Below are positions 60,720 through 64,000 of a stretch of 64,000 nucleotides of DNA, piece after piece. The notes beneath the pieces are model-generated. The model had not been told where the DNA came from and did not search any database. It saw only the letters and a list, made by a program, of their open reading frames with translations. Source of the DNA: Nymphaea colorata (Eukaryota; Streptophyta; Magnoliopsida; Nymphaeales; Nymphaeaceae); assembly GCF_008831285.2 (NCBI RefSeq), contig NC_045140.1, positions 1,653,528-1,717,527 of the forward strand. The letters run 5' to 3'. How positions within the stretch are numbered: position 1 is the stretch's first letter; every line of letters begins with the position of its first letter. Both the position numbers and the translations under genes were made by a program.

Positions 60720-61091
60720 GTTAGCGTCGGGGACACCGGATTTTGGCGCTCCAGACGCCTTTACCCTCTTTCCCGGCACGTGAATCATCCCGTCGTCACC
60801 CTCCGCCGTCGGATTATCGCCAGCCGCGTCAGGCCGCCGACCCCCATCGGGCTGATTCCGTCTGGAGTCGTGAAGCTGCCGCCGACCCTCTGTTTACAAA
60901 GAGGGGGCCGTGATCATCTTCCCCTACCGGCCGCCCGTCGCACGTCGCCCGACGTCCGGCCGATAACGTCCGATCTGGTGAAGCCGCCGTCGTCCCCCTT
61001 CGTCAAGCTAACGTTCCCTCTCTCTATCATAAGAAACACAACACTCACAAAATTTCGCAATATTAAGATGCAATGTCGCGAAGAACTCTAG
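60720..61091 (+). other. GC-rich island with unidentified 103-codon frame
   Basis: About 300 bases of C/G-rich sequence in otherwise AT-rich DNA, rich in CCGCCG and CCGTCG. A frame opens at ATG-like 60780 with proline-, arginine- and serine-rich text (VVKLPPTL, SPDVRP). No family recognised. It may be part of a transposable element or a decayed gene promoter. Confidence 0.25.
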
Positions 61092-63231
61092 CACCATCAT
61101 CGAGGGGAAAAAAATCACCTACAGGCACAGAAAGCAAGGCATTCTGGCATTTTGAATGGATGAAAAAGTGGAGGCTTAGATCTTGAATGCTTTGAATGTA
61201 AAATGAAATACTCACTCAACAAAAACTTCTTCCATTGGCACCAAACGTTTGTAACTTGCATAATTTAGTCAAGTTATACCTAACTGAAGCTTGCTAATGA
61301 AAATTGACTAAAACATTTGCATGCACAAACAAAATTATGTTTACATGAGAACCATGAAACTTGATGCCGAATCAAGCCGCATGGTCCAATATTATTCAAA
61401 AGCTACAACTTAACACCCTTTTTATTGCGCAGAGAAGACGGACGTTATCTTTTACCTAATTCAGATGTTATCTTGAGTTGCTTCTGCATGCGACATATTA
61501 GAAGATCCAACCAAATTTCTTTACAAATTAGCAGTAAAAGCAGATCTACGTGTCAGCTCAGGTAGATCAATTAAGTTAGTGGAAGGTTTGAATCAGGGCT
61601 CCACCGACATAAACTAGACCACAACCTGGAAAACCTTGAGCAGACTCAAACTAAAATTTCAGTTGGTTAGACATCGAACATTAGTGTTCGCTGGAACGCG
61701 TTTGAAAAGATTACCATTGTGTCATGGAATCACATTATTATATGCTTTCTAGAACGGCATGTCTTTCATAATTCGATGAACAGTAGTCAAATTCAAGTGC
61801 GACCTTAAGCAGATGGATACATGCTTTCGCATATAAGAGCCTAAAAGAGTTCGCTGTAATTAAAAGCTTAAAGTTTTTGCCTAAAATGCCAAAAGGATAC
61901 TCAGTCTTAATGATTTTCATTTGACTGCTACTTATTATTTCCTTTTTTTAATCCAAATTGGTAATAACAAGCTTGAAAACGGCTTCTTCGTGCTAACCGC
62001 CAAAAAAAATTAAGCATTCATTTTTTGCTAAAATTTTCATGAACTTCCCTATATGAAGAGTACATGTAACCACATTAAGCTATCAAAAGCTTCATTCACC
62101 TGCTAAGAGGTGGGACCTAAAGAGGCCCGAGTGAAAACAGAATACCAAGGGATTGGCACAAAGGTCAAACAGTCATTGTTTCGAGTTCTTATGACATCTA
62201 CTTTTTATATTGCAAGTTGAAGCATAGCGGAGGCATTATCTTGAAACACTAAAAACAGACTTGATATCCTGGGCATGAGAGGAAAAGTAAGAACTTCGGC
62301 TCTCAACTGAATGGTAGGATGAAATATTGTCCTGCTTACCGATAAACAAGTGATCATTAAAATATGATGTTGTAATTCTGGAAATGATTGCAAATAATGT
62401 AGAAGGGTCTACCAAACCGTAGCTCAACAATCAAATAAAATATTAAGAATGCATTTGTCTTATAGATTTAGTCCTGCCTGTGCGCTTTTTTGGAGCAAAA
62501 CATTCTTACAAACCAAAGCAATATTTGGTCATTCACAGTACCTCACCAAACGGAGACGCTGGACCAAACACTAGAATCCATTGAAAACCAACATGGTCAA
62601 AGTCAGACAGACCCATGATAGAATTTTGATCATTTTTTTCATTAGGACGTAGAATCGTCATAGCTACATGAAACAATCATAGTTTCACACTTTTCATTAT
62701 AAAATTAATTTTTCCGACCAAGGAGTCAAGTCCACGAGGACCTAACACAAGTTTTCATTTTCCGGCTTACCTTGCTTATAATTCCAAAAAATTGAAAGTG
62801 GGCGATGATTTTTCAACTCCCGTATCTAGTGAAAGCAACTTTACTTTTTTGAAAATTGAAAGTGGGCAGACTTGTTCTCACATGACTATGACCATTATGA
62901 CCATGGTGATGGTCATGAATTGGGGCCTCTGCTGACCTCTTCCTCATTCCAAAAGAGTCAAAATTCTCTAGAAACTCTTTTTCTAGAGTTTTCATTCTCT
63001 AGAAACTCTAAAATAAGGGAATCTTATGGCCTCATGTCTAATGAGCATACATGTAATTGCAGAAAATCACTACAACAAATTATGTTTTCAGCCACGGTAA
63101 ATGCCCAGGCTGCTTAAAGATCTGAAACCCCAGAAATGATTATACTACACTCGTATGTCCCTTTACTTTCCTGCGAAATTGTCGTTGTCAACACCGTCAT
63201 TGCCATCACTAAAACATGGTGTCCAACAAGA
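61092..63231. other. Intergenic, no gene seen
   Basis: AT-rich. Small features only: nested TCTAGA-type inverted/direct repeats at about 62960-63012 (AATTCTCTAGAAACTC twice, with its inverse between), and AAATTGAAAGTGGGC twice (about 62788 and 62859). The His-rich minus-strand frame at 62813-62995 is not convincing. Confidence 0.5.
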
Positions 63232-63359
63232 GGAACACTGTGCTAGTGATCCATGAATCTGTTCTTACTTAGATTCAGATATAATTATAAAATATTGGGT
63301 GTTCTATGAATATGCCTCAATCTGTAGAACATATTCATGGAACATTTACACACTGTTTC
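63232..63359. mobile_element. MITE-like element with ~30-bp TIRs
   Basis: The left end GGAACACTGTGCTAGTGATCC followed by ATGAATCTG is an imperfect inverse of the right end, CATATTCATGG then AACATTTACACACTGTTTC. An inner inverted pair, GTTCTATGAATATG and CATATTCATGGAAC, nests inside. At about 128 bp it has no coding capacity. It shares the CCATGAATCTG motif with the element at 1889-2050, so the two may be related. Confidence 0.55.
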
Positions 63360-64000
63360 TGCTGCCAAAGCATCATAAGGGGAGGTTGATTATGCTTAAG
63401 CATTTGAATTATGATGAACTTGCACCGCCGCATGAACGTGTTAGTCAGTTGATAGCAAATGTGAGCAGTTTGGAGTTCTCCTTTTTTTTCATTAATGGTT
63501 TGTCCTGATTTCTAAATTTTGCATCATGGATGGGAAATTTCCCATCCCCATTTCTTTTTCGTGGTTGAACCAAATAGGATATATTTAAGGACCAGTCTGT
63601 TTATTCATTCAGGATTTCTGACTTTTGCTAAAATACGATCTACATGAAACTAGTTCTTCAGTGTGTCATGTGTTGCAGATGTCTAATCGTCCTTGGGCTT
63701 GTCCCAGCCATAAATCTTACCCTTGCTTATAATTGTAAGTAAATGGTAAGTGGATGCACAAATAAGCTTATGTAGAACTAAAGTACCTAAGTTTCAGTTG
63801 TAAACTAACGATTCTGCTTTGGCATTCCATCCTAGCGCAAGATACTGAACAAGGTACTCATCATGGCCTTGTTCCTCCTTATCTTTCCTACCCAACTTTC
63901 ATACATCTCTAACACTAATCCCCTGTGGAGTATTAGAAGATAAGGTTCTCCTCTCCACTTAACCCTTGGCCTAGGACAGTTGCTACTAGAGACACTGTGA
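63360..64000. other. Intergenic, no gene seen
   Basis: AT-rich sequence to the window edge. The 69-codon frame at 63299-63508 overlaps the MITE end and is unsupported. A gene may begin beyond the window. Confidence 0.4.

Noticed and set aside
62813-62995. His-rich minus-strand frame (DHHHGHNGHSH)
   Set aside because: It arises from a short ATG/ACC repeat in non-coding DNA. No homologue known to me and no splice signals.
1-64000. CRISPR arrays, operons, prophage or bacterial defence systems
   Set aside because: The window is plant nuclear DNA with spliced genes. The regular repeats present are microsatellites, a 361-bp tandem array and transposon remnants without spacer structure.

Overview
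The window is nuclear DNA of a flowering plant. It is AT-rich and intron-rich, with plant-type split genes (GT-AG introns of about 70 bp to 1.8 kb), many AT, GA and AC microsatellites, Ty1/copia retrotransposons, MITE-like elements and one tRNA-derived SINE. All recognisable proteins are plant families. I cannot fix the species from sequence alone. There is no sign of bacterial, organellar or CRISPR content.

Five genes and one complete retrotransposon are well supported. (1) 7345-10343 (+) and (2) 23330-27017 (+) are a tandem pair of LHT-type (lysine/histidine transporter) amino acid permeases. Each has seven coding exons. Six exons match in length between the copies, and the proteins are 446 and 442 aa. 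(3) 17455-22942 (-) is a full-length Ty1/copia element between the two transporters. It has 382-bp LTRs that read as identical, a 5-bp target duplication, an initiator-Met tRNA primer site and one intact 1404-aa gag-pol frame, so it inserted recently. (4) 30025-32885 (-) is a PD-(D/E)XK nuclease of the YqaJ/lambda-exonuclease family, reconstructed as two coding exons (311 aa). (5) 39257-41215 (+) is a FAR1/FHY3-related (FRS) protein of 652 aa, a domesticated MULE transposase with its coding sequence in one exon and a long upstream leader. (6) 46583-57499 (-) is a cytosolic-type glucose-6-phosphate dehydrogenase, reconstructed exactly as 15 coding exons (527 aa), with a probable 5'UTR exon near 59371-59640.

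The rest is intergenic and repeat-rich. 1-7300 holds microsatellites, short tandem repeats, a MITE-like element and an orphan promoter/first-exon candidate at 3840-4017. The 13 kb between the transporter genes is a transposon graveyard: a decayed copia pol on the minus strand (13150-14720), a four-copy tandem array of about 361-bp units (15108-16533), a second decayed copia pol on the plus strand (16534-17005), then the young intact copia. 41216-46582 has a 115-bp direct duplication, an unplaced two-exon candidate and a SINE. 59650-64000 has a double hairpin, a GC-rich island and another MITE-like element.

The genes are unrelated neighbours: amino acid uptake, DNA processing, transcriptional control, and NADPH supply by the oxidative pentose phosphate pathway. 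The clearest structural story is the transporter duplication, later split by successive copia insertions. I found nothing that amounts to a new multi-gene system. The most unusual items are the 361-bp array between opposed copia remnants, the paired hairpins at 60634-60681, and the orphan exons.
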